64,000 bases of DNA from Cryobacterium sp. PH31-L1 (GTDB lineage Bacteria > Actinomycetota > Actinomycetes > Actinomycetales > Microbacteriaceae), in assembly GCF_030063145.1 (NCBI RefSeq), contig NZ_JASISM010000001.1, forward strand, positions 186,001 to 250,000, given 5' to 3'. Every line of letters starts with the position of its first letter. Position 1 is the stretch's first letter. This document shows, piece by piece, positions 9,873 through 19,957 of this stretch. The position numbers and the translations under genes were made by a program. The notes under the pieces were generated by a model. That model did not search any database. It was not told the origin of the DNA and was given only the letters and a program-made list of their open reading frames with translations.

Positions 9873-10450
9873 TGGCTGACGAGAAGGAAGCTACCAAGGT
9901 AGCCGACAAGCCCGCCACGAAGAAGGCTGCTGCCCCCAAGAAGGCCGCAGCACCGAAAAAGGCCGCTGCCCCCAAAAAGGCAGCTGTTGCAGCAGAGCCC
10001 ACTGAGCCCCGCGAGCACGTGCTGAAGGTACACCACCTTCGCCCGGCGCCCGGAGCGAAGAAGGCCCGCCAGCGCGTTGGCCGTGGTGAAGGATCCAAGG
10101 GTAAGACCGCGGGTCGAGGCACCAAGGGCACCAAGGCACGCTATAGCGTGCGCGTCGGCTTCGAGGGTGGGCAGATGCCTCTGCACATGCGCACCCCGAA
10201 ACTGCGTGGGTTCAAGAACCCGTTCCGCGTCGAGTACCAGGTTGTCAACCTGGAAAAGCTCGAACTGCTCTACCCGAACGGCGGCGATGTCACCATTGCC
10301 AGCCTGATCGCCAAGGGTGCGGTTCGTGACAACGAAAAAGTCAAGGTTCTTGGAACCGGTGAAATTACCGTTAAGCTGAACGTGACGGTCGACAAGGTCT
10401 CTGCTTCCGCTGAGCAGAAAATTGTCGCCGCGGGTGGATCTGTAAAGTAA
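9872..10450 (+). CDS. rplO: Large ribosomal subunit protein L15 with a lysine/alanine-rich N-terminal extension
   Basis: 192 residues against about 145-150 for E. coli L15. The first ~48 residues contain repeated AAPKK units resembling a histone H1 tail. The L15 core then starts at [15 protein letters not shown] and includes [19 protein letters not shown]. The extension is in frame and overlaps the rpmD stop at its start, so it is real, not a mis-called start. Confidence 0.97.
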   Translation: MADEKEATKVADKPATKKAAAPKKAAAPKKAAAPKKAAVAAEPTEPREHVLKVHHLRPAPGAKKARQRVGRGEGSKGKTAGRGTKGTKARYSVRVGFEGGQMPLHMRTPKLRGFKNPFRVEYQVVNLEKLELLYPNGGDVTIASLIAKGAVRDNEKVKVLGTGEITVKLNVTVDKVSASAEQKIVAAGGSVK

Positions 10451-10465
10451 GTCCGTAGACGCTCA

Positions 10466-10525
10466 ATCGAGCTTGTCGAATCCGTCAATCGAGTAAATCG
10501 TTTGGTGTGATTCGACAAGCTCGAT
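10466..10525 (+). repeat. 17-bp perfect inverted repeat between rplO and secY
   Basis: Arms at 10466-10482 and 10509-10525 (ATCGAGCTTGTCGAATC and its exact complement) around a 26-nt loop. Each arm holds a TTCGACAAGCTCGA core resembling short intergenic repeats. It may terminate the spc message or be a REP-like element. The remaining ~70 nt to secY contain no gene. Confidence 0.6.
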
Positions 10526-10594
10526 CGTTTTAAGTCGATCTGCCGCTTTACAACGATATGCACTGTCGATCTGCGTAAAAATCTGGAGGCCTTT

Positions 10595-11917
10595 TTGTTT
10601 AGCGCCATTGCGCGGATCTTCCGCACACCCGACCTTCGTAAGAAGATCGGCTTCACCCTGGGCATCATTGCTCTGTTCCGTCTGGGCTCTTTCGTACCGG
10701 CCCCGTTCGTGGACTTCGGCAATGTGCAGCTGTGTCTCGCAGCCAACCAGGGCACGAGCGGCCTCTACGAGCTCGTCAACCTGTTCAGTGGTGGCGCCCT
10801 GCTCCAGCTGAGCGTCTTTGCGCTCGGCATCATGCCGTACATCACGGCATCGATCATCGTGCAGTTGCTGCGTGTGGTCATCCCCCACTTCGACACCCTC
10901 TACAAGGAGGGTGCATCGGGCCAGAGCACTCTGACCCAGTACACGCGTTACCTCACCATCGCCCTGGGTATTCTTCAGTCGACCACGCTGATCACGGTGG
11001 CTCGAAGCGGCGCCCTGTTCGGGACATCCGCCAGCACCGAGTGCACGCAGCTGATCACCAACGACGCCTGGTACGCCATCATGCTCATGGTCATCACGAT
11101 GACCGCCGGTACCGGCGTCATCATGTGGATGGGTGAGCTCGTCACCGAGCGCGGCGTCGGCAACGGCATGTCGCTCATGATCTTCATCTCGATCGCCGCC
11201 CTGTTCCCCGGCTCGCTCGCCTCGATCGGCCAGCAGCAGGGTCCCGACACCCTCATCATCGTTCTGATCGTTGGAATCCTGGTGGTCGCCGGCGTGGTCT
11301 TCGTCGAGCAATCGCAGCGGCGAATACCCGTGCAGTATGCCAAGCGCATGGTTGGTCGGCGCACCTACGGCGGCAACAACACCTACATTCCGATCAAGGT
11401 CAACATGGCCGGCGTGATCCCCGTGATCTTCGCCTCCTCGCTGCTGTACCTGCCGGCCCTGCTCGCGCAGTTCAACCAGCCGGCTGCCGGAACTGAAGCG
11501 CCGGCCTGGGTGGTCTGGATCTCGCAGAACCTCACCGGTGGCGACCAGCCGCTCTACATGGCCATGTACTTCCTGCTCATCATCGGCTTCACCTACTTCT
11601 ACGTGGCCATTACGTTCAACCCCGAAGAAGTCGCCGACAACATGAAGAAGTACGGCGGGTTCATTCCCGGCATTCGCGCCGGCCGCCCGACCGCCGAGTA
11701 CCTCGACTTCGTGCTGACCCGCATCACGCTCCCCGGCTCGATCTATCTGGGCCTGATCGCGCTCATCCCGCTGATCGCGTTCTCGGTCATCGGCGCCGAC
11801 CAGAACTTCCCGTTCGGCGGCGCGAGCATTCTCATCGTCGTCGGCGTGGGGCTCGAGACGGTCAAGCAGATCGACTCGCAACTGCAACAGCGACACTATG
11901 AGGGGCTTCTTAAATGA
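10595..11917 (+). CDS. secY: Protein translocase subunit SecY
   Basis: 440 residues with about ten hydrophobic segments. It forms the protein-conducting channel of the Sec translocon. The first segment is [20 protein letters not shown]. The cytoplasmic C4-C5 loops contain [10 protein letters not shown] and [17 protein letters not shown], both diagnostic. It starts at a TTG, supported by GGAGG 5 nt upstream and by homology ([17 protein letters not shown]). The stop overlaps the adk ATG. Confidence 0.97.
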   Translation: MFSAIARIFRTPDLRKKIGFTLGIIALFRLGSFVPAPFVDFGNVQLCLAANQGTSGLYELVNLFSGGALLQLSVFALGIMPYITASIIVQLLRVVIPHFDTLYKEGASGQSTLTQYTRYLTIALGILQSTTLITVARSGALFGTSASTECTQLITNDAWYAIMLMVITMTAGTGVIMWMGELVTERGVGNGMSLMIFISIAALFPGSLASIGQQQGPDTLIIVLIVGILVVAGVVFVEQSQRRIPVQYAKRMVGRRTYGGNNTYIPIKVNMAGVIPVIFASSLLYLPALLAQFNQPAAGTEAPAWVVWISQNLTGGDQPLYMAMYFLLIIGFTYFYVAITFNPEEVADNMKKYGGFIPGIRAGRPTAEYLDFVLTRITLPGSIYLGLIALIPLIAFSVIGADQNFPFGGASILIVVGVGLETVKQIDSQLQQRHYEGLLK

Positions 11918-12510
11918 CGCGCTTACTACTGATCGGCCCGCCCGGCGCGGGTAAAGGCACCCAGGCCGAGCGCCTCGCGCTCGCCTTCGACGTTCCGGCC
12001 ATTTCCACCGGCGACATCTTTCGCTACAACGTGACCAACAACACCCCGCTCGGGCTCGAGGTCAAGTCGTTCATGGACGCCGGCGCCTACGTGCCAGACT
12101 CCCTCACCAACGCGATCGTCGCTGACCGCCTGAAAGAAGCGGATGCTGCCAACGGCTTTCTGCTCGACGGCTACCCGCGCACAACCGATCAGGTCGCTGA
12201 GCTCGATCGCCTACTCGTTTCCGGCGGCACCCAGCTCGACGTGGTCGTTCTGATCACCGCCGACACCGACGAGGTTGTCGCCCGCCTGCTCAAGCGTGCA
12301 GCCGAGCAGGGCCGCGCGGACGACACGGCCGAAGTCATCCGTCACCGTCTTGACGTCTACGCCGAGCAGACCGCTCCGCTCATCGATGTGTACAGCGCCC
12401 GCAGCCTCGTCGTCACCATCGACGGACTCGGTGCCGTTGAAGTGGTCACCGACCGCATTCTCGCTGCGCTGGCCGAACGCGGCCTGCGCCCCGATAGCAG
12501 CACTCTCTAG
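11914..12510 (+). CDS. adk: Adenylate kinase, short-lid form
   Basis: 198 residues. It converts ATP and AMP to two ADP in the cytoplasm. The P-loop GPPGAGKGT is at residues 8-16, the AMP-binding [10 protein letters not shown] at about 32-41, and [10 protein letters not shown] at about 82-91. The LID region is short and has no zinc cysteines, as in other actinobacterial kinases. It overlaps secY by ATGA, the classic secY-adk-map order. Confidence 0.97.
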   Translation: MTRLLLIGPPGAGKGTQAERLALAFDVPAISTGDIFRYNVTNNTPLGLEVKSFMDAGAYVPDSLTNAIVADRLKEADAANGFLLDGYPRTTDQVAELDRLLVSGGTQLDVVVLITADTDEVVARLLKRAAEQGRADDTAEVIRHRLDVYAEQTAPLIDVYSARSLVVTIDGLGAVEVVTDRILAALAERGLRPDSSTL

Positions 12511-12520
12511 CACCAGTTTG

Positions 12521-12544
12521 GGGCTGGGTCGAAAGGCCCGGCCC
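12521..12544 (+). terminator. Hairpin between adk and map
   Basis: Arms GGGCTGGG / CCCGGCCC with one G-U pair, 10 nt after adk. No T-tract; it may be a weak terminator or processing site, so map may have its own transcript. Confidence 0.35.
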
Positions 12545-12624
12545 ATCATCATGTGCACCACCAGGTTATGCACGCAAACAATGAATATTTGCTCCCGTTC
12601 TCGGAGCTAGTTTGTAGGAAATCA

Positions 12625-13455
12625 GTGAGTCTTCGACGTTCCATCTACAAAAACCCAGCCCAGCTGCGCCTCATGGTGGCACCGGGACTGGCCACCGCGG
12701 CATCACTCAAAGCTGCCCGCGCGGCCATGGTCATCGGCGCGACCACCCTCGATCTTGATGCCGCGGCTGAGGCCGCCATCGTCCTGCTCGGCGGCAAGCC
12801 GAACTTCAAACTTGAACAGGGCTACCACCACACGGTGTGCGCTTCGGTGAACGACGACGTCGTGCACGGGATCCCATCTGCACGTCGCCTCGGCGCCGGC
12901 GATATCGTCTCGATCGACAGCGGTGCGATTATCGAAGGCTGGAACGGTGACGCCGCGTTCAGCTTCGTTCTCCCCGACGAGACGCGCCCCGAGCTCGTCG
13001 CTGAACGCCAGAAGCTGTCCGACGTGACCGAGCAGTCGCTCTGGCACGGCATCGCCCGCCTGCACACCGCGCGCCACCTGAACGAGGTCGGCGACGCCAT
13101 CGAGGACTACATCGAGTCGCAGGGCAGCTACGGAATTCTCACCGACTACGTCGGCCACGGCATCGGTCGCTCCATGCACGAAGCCCCGCCGGTGTTCAAC
13201 TACCGCGTGCGCCAGAAGGGGCCTGATGTGAAGCCGGGCCTCGTGGTGGCCATCGAGCCGATGGTCGTGCTCGGCTCAATCGATACCTACACTCGCGATG
13301 ACGACTGGACCGTCGCGACGAGCGACGGCAAGGCCGCCGCGCACTGGGAACACAGCATCGCCGTGCACAAGGACGGCATCTGGGTGCTCACCGCCGAGGA
13401 CGGCGGGGCCTCCGGTCTCGCCCAGTTCGGAATCGTTCCCGTCCCAATTCCGTAG
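12625..13455 (+). CDS. map: Type I methionine aminopeptidase
   Basis: 276 residues from the GTG at 12625, preceded by AGGAA. It removes the initiator methionine from new proteins. All ligands of the dimetal site are visible: D98, D109, H178 (in VGHGIGRSMHE), E211 and E242, plus the substrate histidine H81 in VVHGIPS. An earlier in-frame ATG (12553) would add 24 unrelated residues. In most relatives infA follows directly; here a mannitol locus does. Confidence 0.95.
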   Translation: MSLRRSIYKNPAQLRLMVAPGLATAASLKAARAAMVIGATTLDLDAAAEAAIVLLGGKPNFKLEQGYHHTVCASVNDDVVHGIPSARRLGAGDIVSIDSGAIIEGWNGDAAFSFVLPDETRPELVAERQKLSDVTEQSLWHGIARLHTARHLNEVGDAIEDYIESQGSYGILTDYVGHGIGRSMHEAPPVFNYRVRQKGPDVKPGLVVAIEPMVVLGSIDTYTRDDDWTVATSDGKAAAHWEHSIAVHKDGIWVLTAEDGGASGLAQFGIVPVPIP

Positions 13456-13477
13456 TCTCGCGCGCGTCGTGCCTGTG

Positions 13478-13505
13478 GCAGTCTCGACGGGCTCGACCAG
13501 CGGAG
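13478..13505. repeat. REP-like motif in the map-regulator convergent gap
   Basis: TCTCGACGGGCTCGACCAGCGG shares a TCGAC(A/G)(A/G)GCTCGA core with the arms of the inverted repeat before secY. Such motifs recur in Microbacteriaceae intergenic DNA as far as I know. The 101-bp gap between the two stops holds nothing else. Confidence 0.3.
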
Positions 13506-13556
13506 GGTGGCGCCGCGCAGGCGGGTTGCGACCGGCGGCGGTGTGCCGGGCCGCGG

Positions 13557-15512
13557 CTACTGGTCCATCAGGTGCACGAGCTCGTCGATGAAGTTCGCGA
13601 AGTCGCCGGAGCGCTGCACCAACCGGTGCACATCGGCCCGATCGGCGAAGACCTCGACGAACTGGTCGAACACCGCCTGGAACGACGCCCGACCGGCAGC
13701 GCTGAACGCGATCATCGCCACGACCGTCACGCGATTCTCGCCCCAGTCCATCGGTAGGTCGTTCAGCACGATCGCGATCGAGGTCTGCCGCGCCGTCATC
13801 TCCATGGCGTGTGGCACCGCGAGGTTGTCGGTGAACGCGGTCGACGACATGCGCTCGCGGTCGAGGGCGCCGTCGACGTAGGCCTGCGTGATAATGCCGC
13901 GCTCCCGCATCCGCTCACCGAGGGCGCGAATCATGGCGGCGGCATCGCCCGGGTAGAAGTTGCGGAAGAACAGCTCCTCGTCGAAGAACCGCAATAGTTC
14001 GTCCTTGATCGCCGCCCGCCGTCCCGCCCGGCGCACACGGCTGACGAACTGGCGGATATTGCTCACGTCGACCTCGGTCAGGAACGGGTGGATCACGAGT
14101 GCTCCGTCGACCGGCCGGGGCGGCTCGATGGTCGTGAGCACCAGATCGACGTCGAGCCGGGCCCAGTCCAGATCCGCGCGCGTGATGACCTCGACGACAT
14201 CGAGGTCGGCGCCGAGAGCACCCTCGATGCGCTCGCGCAGCACCGACTGCAGGTCGTAGTAGTTCGGGCAGACCAGCACGGTTCGCACCCGCTGCTCGCG
14301 GAATTCCTGTTGCTGCTGTTCCAAGTGCGCCCCGACGTGCATCGCGATGTAAGCGATCTCGTCGTCGTTGATCACGATCTGCTCGTGCCGTTGCAGCTCG
14401 CTGGCGATGTAGACGGCCAGCTCGTAGGTCATCGGGTATGACGTCTTCATCGATCGCGCCAGCGGATTGCGCGAGAACGAGCTCTGCCCGGCCCGATCAA
14501 TGAGGTTGCGCACGTGCAGGGTCAGACGCGCGATGAAATCCTCGTCGGTCAGGTCGACCAGGTATTCCGCGCTGGCCCTGGCGACGATGCGGCGCACGAC
14601 CCGCAAATCGTCCGGCCGGGCGAAAGCGGATGCCGCGGCCCGCGCCGGCAGGTCGTGCCCGGGAGCGAGTACCCGAGTACGAAGCAGCACGGCGAGATAG
14701 TCAAGCTCGGCCGGTTCGAGCACCAAGTCGAAGTGAGTGCGGATGAGGTCGGCGAGGGTGCTCGCCAATTCCGGCAGGAGATCGGCCGGCGGGGGACCCG
14801 AGTACGGAGAGCGGGACAGCGCGGGCGGAGCGGGTGCACGCTTACGCACCCGGTCGACGGCGATGGCGAGGTGCAGCAGCACGCCGTCGGTGCCGAACTC
14901 GTTGACGAAATAGCCTGATGCGTCGAGCGCTGCCAGCAGGTCGGTCTTGAACGCGCCCAGTTGGTCAGAGTCGAACTCGCGGGAGATGGCGGCAAGTTCC
15001 AGAAACCCGCGCTTGCTCTCGTCCCGGAACATTCGCCCGAGCAGCCGACGCCGGTCGGCCTCCGACCCCCTGAGCCCGATGACGCTTCCGGTGCGCGTCA
15101 CTTCCAGCCCCGACCCCGGCAGAAGGGCGCGCAGCCGCACCAGGTCGGCTTCGATGGTGGAATCGCTCACGAACAGGTCTGCCGCCAGAGCGTACAGGTC
15201 GAGCCCGGCCGGGTCGTCAGACGCCGTGCCGTCAATGAGTCGGCGCACCAGCTGGTAGACCCGGTTCTGCGGCGAATCTGCCGTCTCGGCAGTCGGCTCC
15301 TGCACAAAAGTGGCATAGGCGGTGCGATTCAGGCGGTACCCGAATGGCCCCGACTCGATCACGGCCAGCGGATGCGACGCCGCCTTCACATTCGTCACAT
15401 AGCTGCGCACGCTGCGCGGCGTCACCCCGAGCTCGTGGGCGAGCTCACCCGCCGTGACCCAGGCGGGCGAGCCCACGAGGTAATCCAGCATCCTCGCCTG
15501 CTTATCTGCCAT
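13557..15512 (-). CDS. mtlR: PRD-containing transcriptional activator of the mannitol PTS (MtlR/BglG class)
   Basis: 651 residues from the ATG at 15512, which has a GGAGCGAGG site; an ATG 42 nt upstream is possible. Domains in order: winged HTH (residues ~15-45, TAGELAHELGVTPRSVRSYV), PRD1 (~180-300, H214), PRD2 (~305-400, H333, H392, H396 in YIAMHVGAHLE), an EIIB-like domain (C415) and an EIIA-like domain (~505-651, H568 in NLAVPHAME). This is the architecture of MtlR activators, whose activity is set by PTS phosphorylation. It is divergent from the mtl genes. Specific sugar is inferred from the neighbours. Confidence 0.88.
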   Translation of the reverse strand: MADKQARMLDYLVGSPAWVTAGELAHELGVTPRSVRSYVTNVKAASHPLAVIESGPFGYRLNRTAYATFVQEPTAETADSPQNRVYQLVRRLIDGTASDDPAGLDLYALAADLFVSDSTIEADLVRLRALLPGSGLEVTRTGSVIGLRGSEADRRRLLGRMFRDESKRGFLELAAISREFDSDQLGAFKTDLLAALDASGYFVNEFGTDGVLLHLAIAVDRVRKRAPAPPALSRSPYSGPPPADLLPELASTLADLIRTHFDLVLEPAELDYLAVLLRTRVLAPGHDLPARAAASAFARPDDLRVVRRIVARASAEYLVDLTDEDFIARLTLHVRNLIDRAGQSSFSRNPLARSMKTSYPMTYELAVYIASELQRHEQIVINDDEIAYIAMHVGAHLEQQQQEFREQRVRTVLVCPNYYDLQSVLRERIEGALGADLDVVEVITRADLDWARLDVDLVLTTIEPPRPVDGALVIHPFLTEVDVSNIRQFVSRVRRAGRRAAIKDELLRFFDEELFFRNFYPGDAAAMIRALGERMRERGIITQAYVDGALDRERMSSTAFTDNLAVPHAMEMTARQTSIAIVLNDLPMDWGENRVTVVAMIAFSAAGRASFQAVFDQFVEVFADRADVHRLVQRSGDFANFIDELVHLMDQ

Positions 15513-15547
15513 GCGTTCGCCTCGCTCCGTCGTTGACGCGACCATTG

Positions 15548-15564
15548 TGCCCACTTTTTGGGCA
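15548..15564. promoter_or_regulatory. Small palindrome in the mtlR-mtl intergenic region
   Basis: TGCCCA-CTTTT-TGGGCA lies 36 nt upstream of the regulator start and 88 nt upstream of the IIB gene. It is a candidate operator or structure for the divergent promoters; no firm -35/-10 pair was recognised. Confidence 0.3.
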
Positions 15565-15651
15565 TTTGGGGCTCGTTTCCGGGGGTGCGGAAAATATCAT
15601 CTTGGATGAATTCTCAGCAATTTGACAGGATTACCGCGGAAGGGCGATTCG

Positions 15652-16026
15652 ATGAAGATTCTCGTGGTGTGCGGAGCGGGTGCGTCGAGCACGTTCGTGG
15701 CGCTGCGCCTGCGTCGGAGCGCCACACTGCGCGGTCTCACCGTCTCGGTGACCGCCATCACCGAATCCGACCTGCTCGGCCGGCTCAGCGCGGCGACCGC
15801 CCATAGCCCGGTCGATGTCGTTCTCGTCGGCCCGCATCTCGCGCCGGCCTTCCCGGCGATCGCCCAGCAGTGCGCGGAATACGGGGCAAAGGGGCGGCTG
15901 CTTCCCATCTCGATCTTCACCGATCGGGACGGCGAGGCAGCCCTTGATCTGGCCCTGACCGCGACGGGGGAGCGTCCGCTTCACAATCCTGCACAGCACA
16001 CCACCACCAAACAAGAGAGGTCCTGA
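15652..16026 (+). CDS. Small PTS EIIB protein, lactose/cellobiose-type fold
   Basis: 124 residues from the ATG at 15652 (GGAAGGG 8 nt upstream). The N-terminus MKILVVCGAGASSTFVALRL carries the phosphorylatable C7 in the CGAGASSTF loop typical of lactose/cellobiose EIIB proteins. The core domain is ~100 residues, followed by a hydrophilic Gln/Thr tail. It is 1 nt upstream of mtlA, in the same operon. MtlA has its own IIB domain, so this protein may be an extra phosphoryl carrier, perhaps to the regulator. Role is inferred. Confidence 0.75.
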   Translation: MKILVVCGAGASSTFVALRLRRSATLRGLTVSVTAITESDLLGRLSAATAHSPVDVVLVGPHLAPAFPAIAQQCAEYGAKGRLLPISIFTDRDGEAALDLALTATGERPLHNPAQHTTTKQERS

Positions 16027-16027
16027 A

Positions 16028-17602
16028 ATGACGACGACGTCAGTCGACCCGAAACGCCCAAGCACGCGCGTCCACGTGCAGCGCTTCGGCACCTTTTTGA
16101 GCGGCATGGTCATGCCGAATATCCCCGCGTTCATCGCCTGGGGACTCATCACCGCCCTGTTCATCCCCACCGGCTGGGCACCCAACGGCATTCTCGGCGG
16201 TTTTGGCGATGTGAACGCCATTGGCTGGCAGGGCGCAGCGACAACCCTCGGTACCAATGTCGACGGCACCACTTTTCCGCAATACATCGGCCTCGTCGGC
16301 CCAATGATCACCTACCTGCTGCCGTTGCTGATCGCCAACATGGGCGGGCGCATGATCTATGACACCCGCGGCGGCGTGATCGCCACGATCGCCACCATGG
16401 GCGTCATAGTCGGCAGCACCATCCCGATGTTCATCGGCGCCATGATCATGGGCCCGCTCTCGGCCTGGTTGCTCAAGAAGGTCGACGCCATCTGGGACGG
16501 CAAGATCAAAGCCGGCTTCGAGATGCTGGTCAACAACTTCTCGGCCGGCATTCTCGGCGCGCTCCTGGCCATCGGCGCGTTCTTCGGCATCGCCCCGATC
16601 GTGACCGGTATCAGCAGCGTGCTCGAAACGGCCGTGGACTGGCTGGTCGCCAACCACCTGCTGCCGCTCGCGAGCATTCTGATCGAGCCCGGCAAGGTGC
16701 TCTTTCTCAACAACGCCATCAACCACGGGGTACTCACCCCACTCGGCGTGCAGCAGGTGGAGCAGAACGGCAAATCGTTGCTGTTCCTGCTCGAGGCCAA
16801 CCCCGGCCCAGGCCTGGGCATTCTGCTCGCGTATACCTTCTTCGGAATCGGTATCGCCAAGGCGAGCGCCCCCGGTGCCATCATCATCCAGTTCCTCGGC
16901 GGCATCCACGAGATCTACTTCCCCTACGTACTCATGAAGCCGATCATCATTCTCGCCGCGATCGGCGGCGGCATGACCGGTGTCGCCATCAACGTGGCCT
17001 TCCAGACCGGGCTGCGAGCACCCGCGTCGCCGGGCAGTATCTTCGCGGTGCTGTTCCAAACCGCGCCCGACAGTTATGTCGGGGTGATCCTCTCGGTGAT
17101 CGGCGCTGCCGGTGTGTCCTTCCTGATCGCCGCGGTCATTCTGCGGGCCAGCCGCAGGCGTGACCTGGCCGCCGGTGAGACCGGAGACCTCGGCGCTGCC
17201 GTCGCCCAGACCGAGTCGTACAAGGGCAAGTCCAGCTCGGTTCTCGGCGGCCTTTCCGGCCAAAACAACGGCAGCACGGCGGATGCCGCTGCCGCCGGCC
17301 GGCCGCTGCACAACATCGTGTTCGCCTGCGATGCGGGCATGGGGTCGAGCGCCATGGGCGCCTCCGTGCTGCGCAACAAAATCAAGAAGGCCGGCATCGA
17401 GGGCGTCACGGTATCGAACAAGGCCATCGCCAACCTCGACGGCACGGCCGATCTCGTGATCACCCACCAGGACCTCACCGATCGGGCCCGCAGCAAGTCC
17501 CCGAACTCGGTGCACGTCTCGGTGGAGAACTTCATGAACAGCCCGAAGTACGACGAGGTCGTCGACCTGATCAAGGCCAACGACAACGAGGTGACACGGT
17601 GA
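16028..17602 (+). CDS. mtlA: PTS mannitol transporter EIICB
   Basis: 524 residues. It takes up mannitol and phosphorylates it to mannitol-1-phosphate. The IIC membrane domain covers ~residues 15-380 ([20 protein letters not shown], later [15 protein letters not shown] with the conserved GGIHE). The IIB domain begins near residue 425 with C434 in [14 protein letters not shown]. No IIA domain is fused; mtlF supplies it. The gene overlaps mtlF by 4 nt. Confidence 0.95.
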   Translation: MTTTSVDPKRPSTRVHVQRFGTFLSGMVMPNIPAFIAWGLITALFIPTGWAPNGILGGFGDVNAIGWQGAATTLGTNVDGTTFPQYIGLVGPMITYLLPLLIANMGGRMIYDTRGGVIATIATMGVIVGSTIPMFIGAMIMGPLSAWLLKKVDAIWDGKIKAGFEMLVNNFSAGILGALLAIGAFFGIAPIVTGISSVLETAVDWLVANHLLPLASILIEPGKVLFLNNAINHGVLTPLGVQQVEQNGKSLLFLLEANPGPGLGILLAYTFFGIGIAKASAPGAIIIQFLGGIHEIYFPYVLMKPIIILAAIGGGMTGVAINVAFQTGLRAPASPGSIFAVLFQTAPDSYVGVILSVIGAAGVSFLIAAVILRASRRRDLAAGETGDLGAAVAQTESYKGKSSSVLGGLSGQNNGSTADAAAAGRPLHNIVFACDAGMGSSAMGASVLRNKIKKAGIEGVTVSNKAIANLDGTADLVITHQDLTDRARSKSPNSVHVSVENFMNSPKYDEVVDLIKANDNEVTR

Positions 17603-18039
17603 CGCAGAATATCCTCGCCCGCACCAACGTGGTGGCCGAAGGAACTGCCACCACCAGGGACGAAGCCATCCGCGAAGCCGGGGCACTCCTCGTGGACTCC
17701 GGTGCGGTCCGTGCCGACTACGTGGATTCCATGTTCGAGCGGGAGGCATCCGTCAGCACATACATGGGCAATTTCCTCGCCATTCCGCATGGCACGAACG
17801 AGGCCAAGGAATCGATCCTGCGCTCCTCGCTCTCGCTCGTGCGGTACCCGCAGTCGATCGACTGGAACGGCAAACCGGTGCGTTTCGCCGTCGGCATCGC
17901 CGGCCTGAACAACGAGCACCTAGAGATTCTCTCCAAGGTGGCCATCGTGTTCTCCGACACCGACGAGGTGCAAAAGCTCCTCGACGCCGGGTCTGCCGAC
18001 GAGATCTTTCAGCTGCTGGAGGAGGTCAACGAAGCATGA
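17599..18039 (+). CDS. mtlF: PTS mannitol EIIA component
   Basis: 146 residues from a GTG overlapping mtlA. It passes phosphate from HPr to the IIB domain of MtlA. The active histidine is H64 in [16 protein letters not shown]. Length and motif match single-domain MtlF proteins. It overlaps mtlD by 4 nt (ATGA). Confidence 0.95.
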   Translation: MTQNILARTNVVAEGTATTRDEAIREAGALLVDSGAVRADYVDSMFEREASVSTYMGNFLAIPHGTNEAKESILRSSLSLVRYPQSIDWNGKPVRFAVGIAGLNNEHLEILSKVAIVFSDTDEVQKLLDAGSADEIFQLLEEVNEA

Positions 18040-19190
18040 AAGCCATTCACTTCGGCGCGGGCAACATAGGGCGCGGATTCGTCGGACTGTTGCTGCACGA
18101 GGCCGGCTACGAGGTTGTCTTCGCCGACGTCAATGCGGCGTTGATCGACGCCCTGCATGCGGCGCCGAGCTACCGGGTGTTCGAGGTCGGCGGGGAATCC
18201 AGCGTGCACGTCGTCGACAACTTTCGGGCCATCAACAGTGACACGCAGTCCGATGAGCTGGTCGCCGAAATCGCGACGGCCGACATCGTCACGACGGCGG
18301 TCGGGCCGAATATTCTTCGGTTCGTTGCCCCCGTGATCGCGGCCGGGCTGGTGCGGCGGCGGGCGAGCCTGCCGCCGCTGCCGGTGATCGCCTGCGAGAA
18401 CGCCATCAACGCCACCGACCGGCTGGCCGAACACGTCTGGACGCACGTCGTGCCGGCCGATCAGGCGGCTGTTCGAGCCCGGGTGGTGTTCGCCAACACG
18501 GCGGTCGACCGCATCGTTCCGGGCCAGGCAGCGGATGCCGGCATCGACGTGACCGTGGAGACCTTCGCCGAGTGGGTGATCGAACGCGGCGGCTTCGGCG
18601 ACACGGTGCCGAACATTCCAGGCGCCACCTTTGTCGACAACCTCGAACCGTTCATCGAACGCAAGCTGTTCACGGTGAATACCGGCCACGCCACCATCGC
18701 CTACTTCGGGCACCTGGCCGGGGCTGCCACGATCAGTGAGGCCCTCGAACTGTCGGTCGTTCGGGATGCCGCGCGCCGGGTGCTCGAGGAGACCTCCGGC
18801 CTGCTCGTGGCCAAGCACGGCCTCGACGAGATCGCACAGCGGGCGTATCGGGAGAAAATCCTGGCCCGGTTTACGAACCCGGCCCTCGCTGACACTGTCG
18901 TGCGGGTGGGGCGAGAGCCGATGCGCAAGCTCAGTCGCTCTGAGCGATTCATCGGGCCGGCGGCGGAGCTCGCTGAGGGTGGCGGCAGCGCGGTCGCCTT
19001 GCTGGAAGCGATTCGTGCGGCTTTCCGCTTCGACGTACCCGGCGATTCGCAGAGCGCCGAGCTTCAGCGCTTGCTGGCGGGGGAGGCCGCGCCGCGGATC
19101 GCGGAGGTGGTCTGCGGGCTGGCGCCGGGGCATCCGCTTTTTGACGCCGTCACCCGGGAAATCGCCGCAGCTCAGCGGGTGAACCACTGA
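18036..19190 (+). CDS. mtlD: Mannitol-1-phosphate 5-dehydrogenase
   Basis: 384 residues. It oxidises mannitol-1-phosphate to fructose-6-phosphate with NAD+. The Rossmann motif [12 protein letters not shown] is at residues 6-17. [15 protein letters not shown] and [20 protein letters not shown] are conserved family segments, the latter holding the catalytic-region lysine and histidine. It ends the mtl operon. Confidence 0.95.
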   Translation: MKAIHFGAGNIGRGFVGLLLHEAGYEVVFADVNAALIDALHAAPSYRVFEVGGESSVHVVDNFRAINSDTQSDELVAEIATADIVTTAVGPNILRFVAPVIAAGLVRRRASLPPLPVIACENAINATDRLAEHVWTHVVPADQAAVRARVVFANTAVDRIVPGQAADAGIDVTVETFAEWVIERGGFGDTVPNIPGATFVDNLEPFIERKLFTVNTGHATIAYFGHLAGAATISEALELSVVRDAARRVLEETSGLLVAKHGLDEIAQRAYREKILARFTNPALADTVVRVGREPMRKLSRSERFIGPAAELAEGGGSAVALLEAIRAAFRFDVPGDSQSAELQRLLAGEAAPRIAEVVCGLAPGHPLFDAVTREIAAAQRVNH

Positions 19191-19292
19191 AGCGATCACC
19201 CGAGCCGTACCCACCGGCGCCCCTGACTCCTCTGGCCATACCTGCTTCCGCCGAGTCGGGGGCGCTGGTGCGCGGGCGATTATAGGACTGAA

Positions 19293-19322
19293 TTGCCAAA
19301 AGGCAATCTCATACCATAAGAT
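19293..19322 (+). promoter_or_regulatory. Putative infA promoter
   Basis: TTGCCA (19293-19298), 18-nt spacer, TAAGAT (19317-19322). The -35 sits within a small palindrome ATTGCC-AAAA-GGCAAT (19292-19307). A 7-bp inverted repeat TTGGTGT/ACACCAA (19329-19370) follows in the leader. This promoter restarts ribosomal transcription after the mtl genes. Confidence 0.45.
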
Positions 19323-19411
19323 TGATCCTTGGTGTCTGGTGTCGTCTTTTGTGGCGTGTCCGTACACCAATCCCGCATGACCAGCATTCAATACAGAGCG
19401 ACAGTGAGGGT

Positions 19412-19633
19412 ATGGCCAAAAAAGACGGTGTCATCGAAATCGAGGGCGCAGTAGTCGAAGCTCTGCCCAACGCGATGTTTCGCGTTGAGCTGTCCAACGG
19501 CCACCGAGTTCTTGCCCACATCTCGGGCAAGATGCGCCAGCACTACATCCGCATCCTCCCCGAGGACCGCGTGATCGTAGAGCTGAGCCCGTACGACCTG
19601 ACCCGCGGCCGGATCGTCTACCGCTACAAGTAA
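19412..19633 (+). CDS. infA: Translation initiation factor IF-1
   Basis: 73 residues, standard length, from the ATG at 19412 (GAGGG just upstream). It binds the A site of the 30S subunit during initiation. The OB-fold sequence [20 protein letters not shown] and the end [11 protein letters not shown] are near universal. It normally follows map directly; here 5.9 kb lies between. Confidence 0.98.
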   Translation: MAKKDGVIEIEGAVVEALPNAMFRVELSNGHRVLAHISGKMRQHYIRILPEDRVIVELSPYDLTRGRIVYRYK

Positions 19634-19700
19634 CGACTGCTGTAAGTAACGGCCCTCGGCATCCCGCGGGTACGAAGACAGCGAAAAACAAGGAATCACC

Positions 19701-19814
19701 ATGAAGGTCAAGCCCAGCGTCAAAAAGATCTGTGACAAGTGCAAGGTCATCCGCCGTAACGGCAACGTGATGGTCATCTGCGAGAACCCGCGTCACAAGC
19801 AGCGCCAGGGTTAG
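19701..19814 (+). CDS. rpmJ: Large ribosomal subunit protein L36, zinc-binding form
   Basis: 37 residues from the ATG at 19701, with AAGGAA upstream. The zinc ligands C11, C14, C27 and H32 are all present ([30 protein letters not shown]), so this is the C+ form. It is 67 nt after infA, in the standard order infA-rpmJ-rpsM. Confidence 0.97.
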   Translation: MKVKPSVKKICDKCKVIRRNGNVMVICENPRHKQRQG

Positions 19815-19957
19815 GTCGGGTGGCGCTCGTCGCTGCCTGATCTATCTGAATAACTGAATATTTACTAGCAGTTCCGGGAGCCCGTGAGGGTGACACCATC
19901 GGTTGGAGGCCGGTGTACAGGAGCTGTTACAGACCTCCATCACTAACAGGAGACACA

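Noticed and set aside
9920-9990. Apparent tandem repeat that could be mistaken for a CRISPR-like array
   Set aside because: It encodes the AAPKK units of L15 in frame, with no spacers.
13557-15554. RNA antiterminator (RAT) function for the BglG-like regulator
   Set aside because: The protein has an N-terminal DNA-binding winged helix rather than a CAT RNA-binding domain, and no RAT-terminator overlap is seen before the mtl genes.
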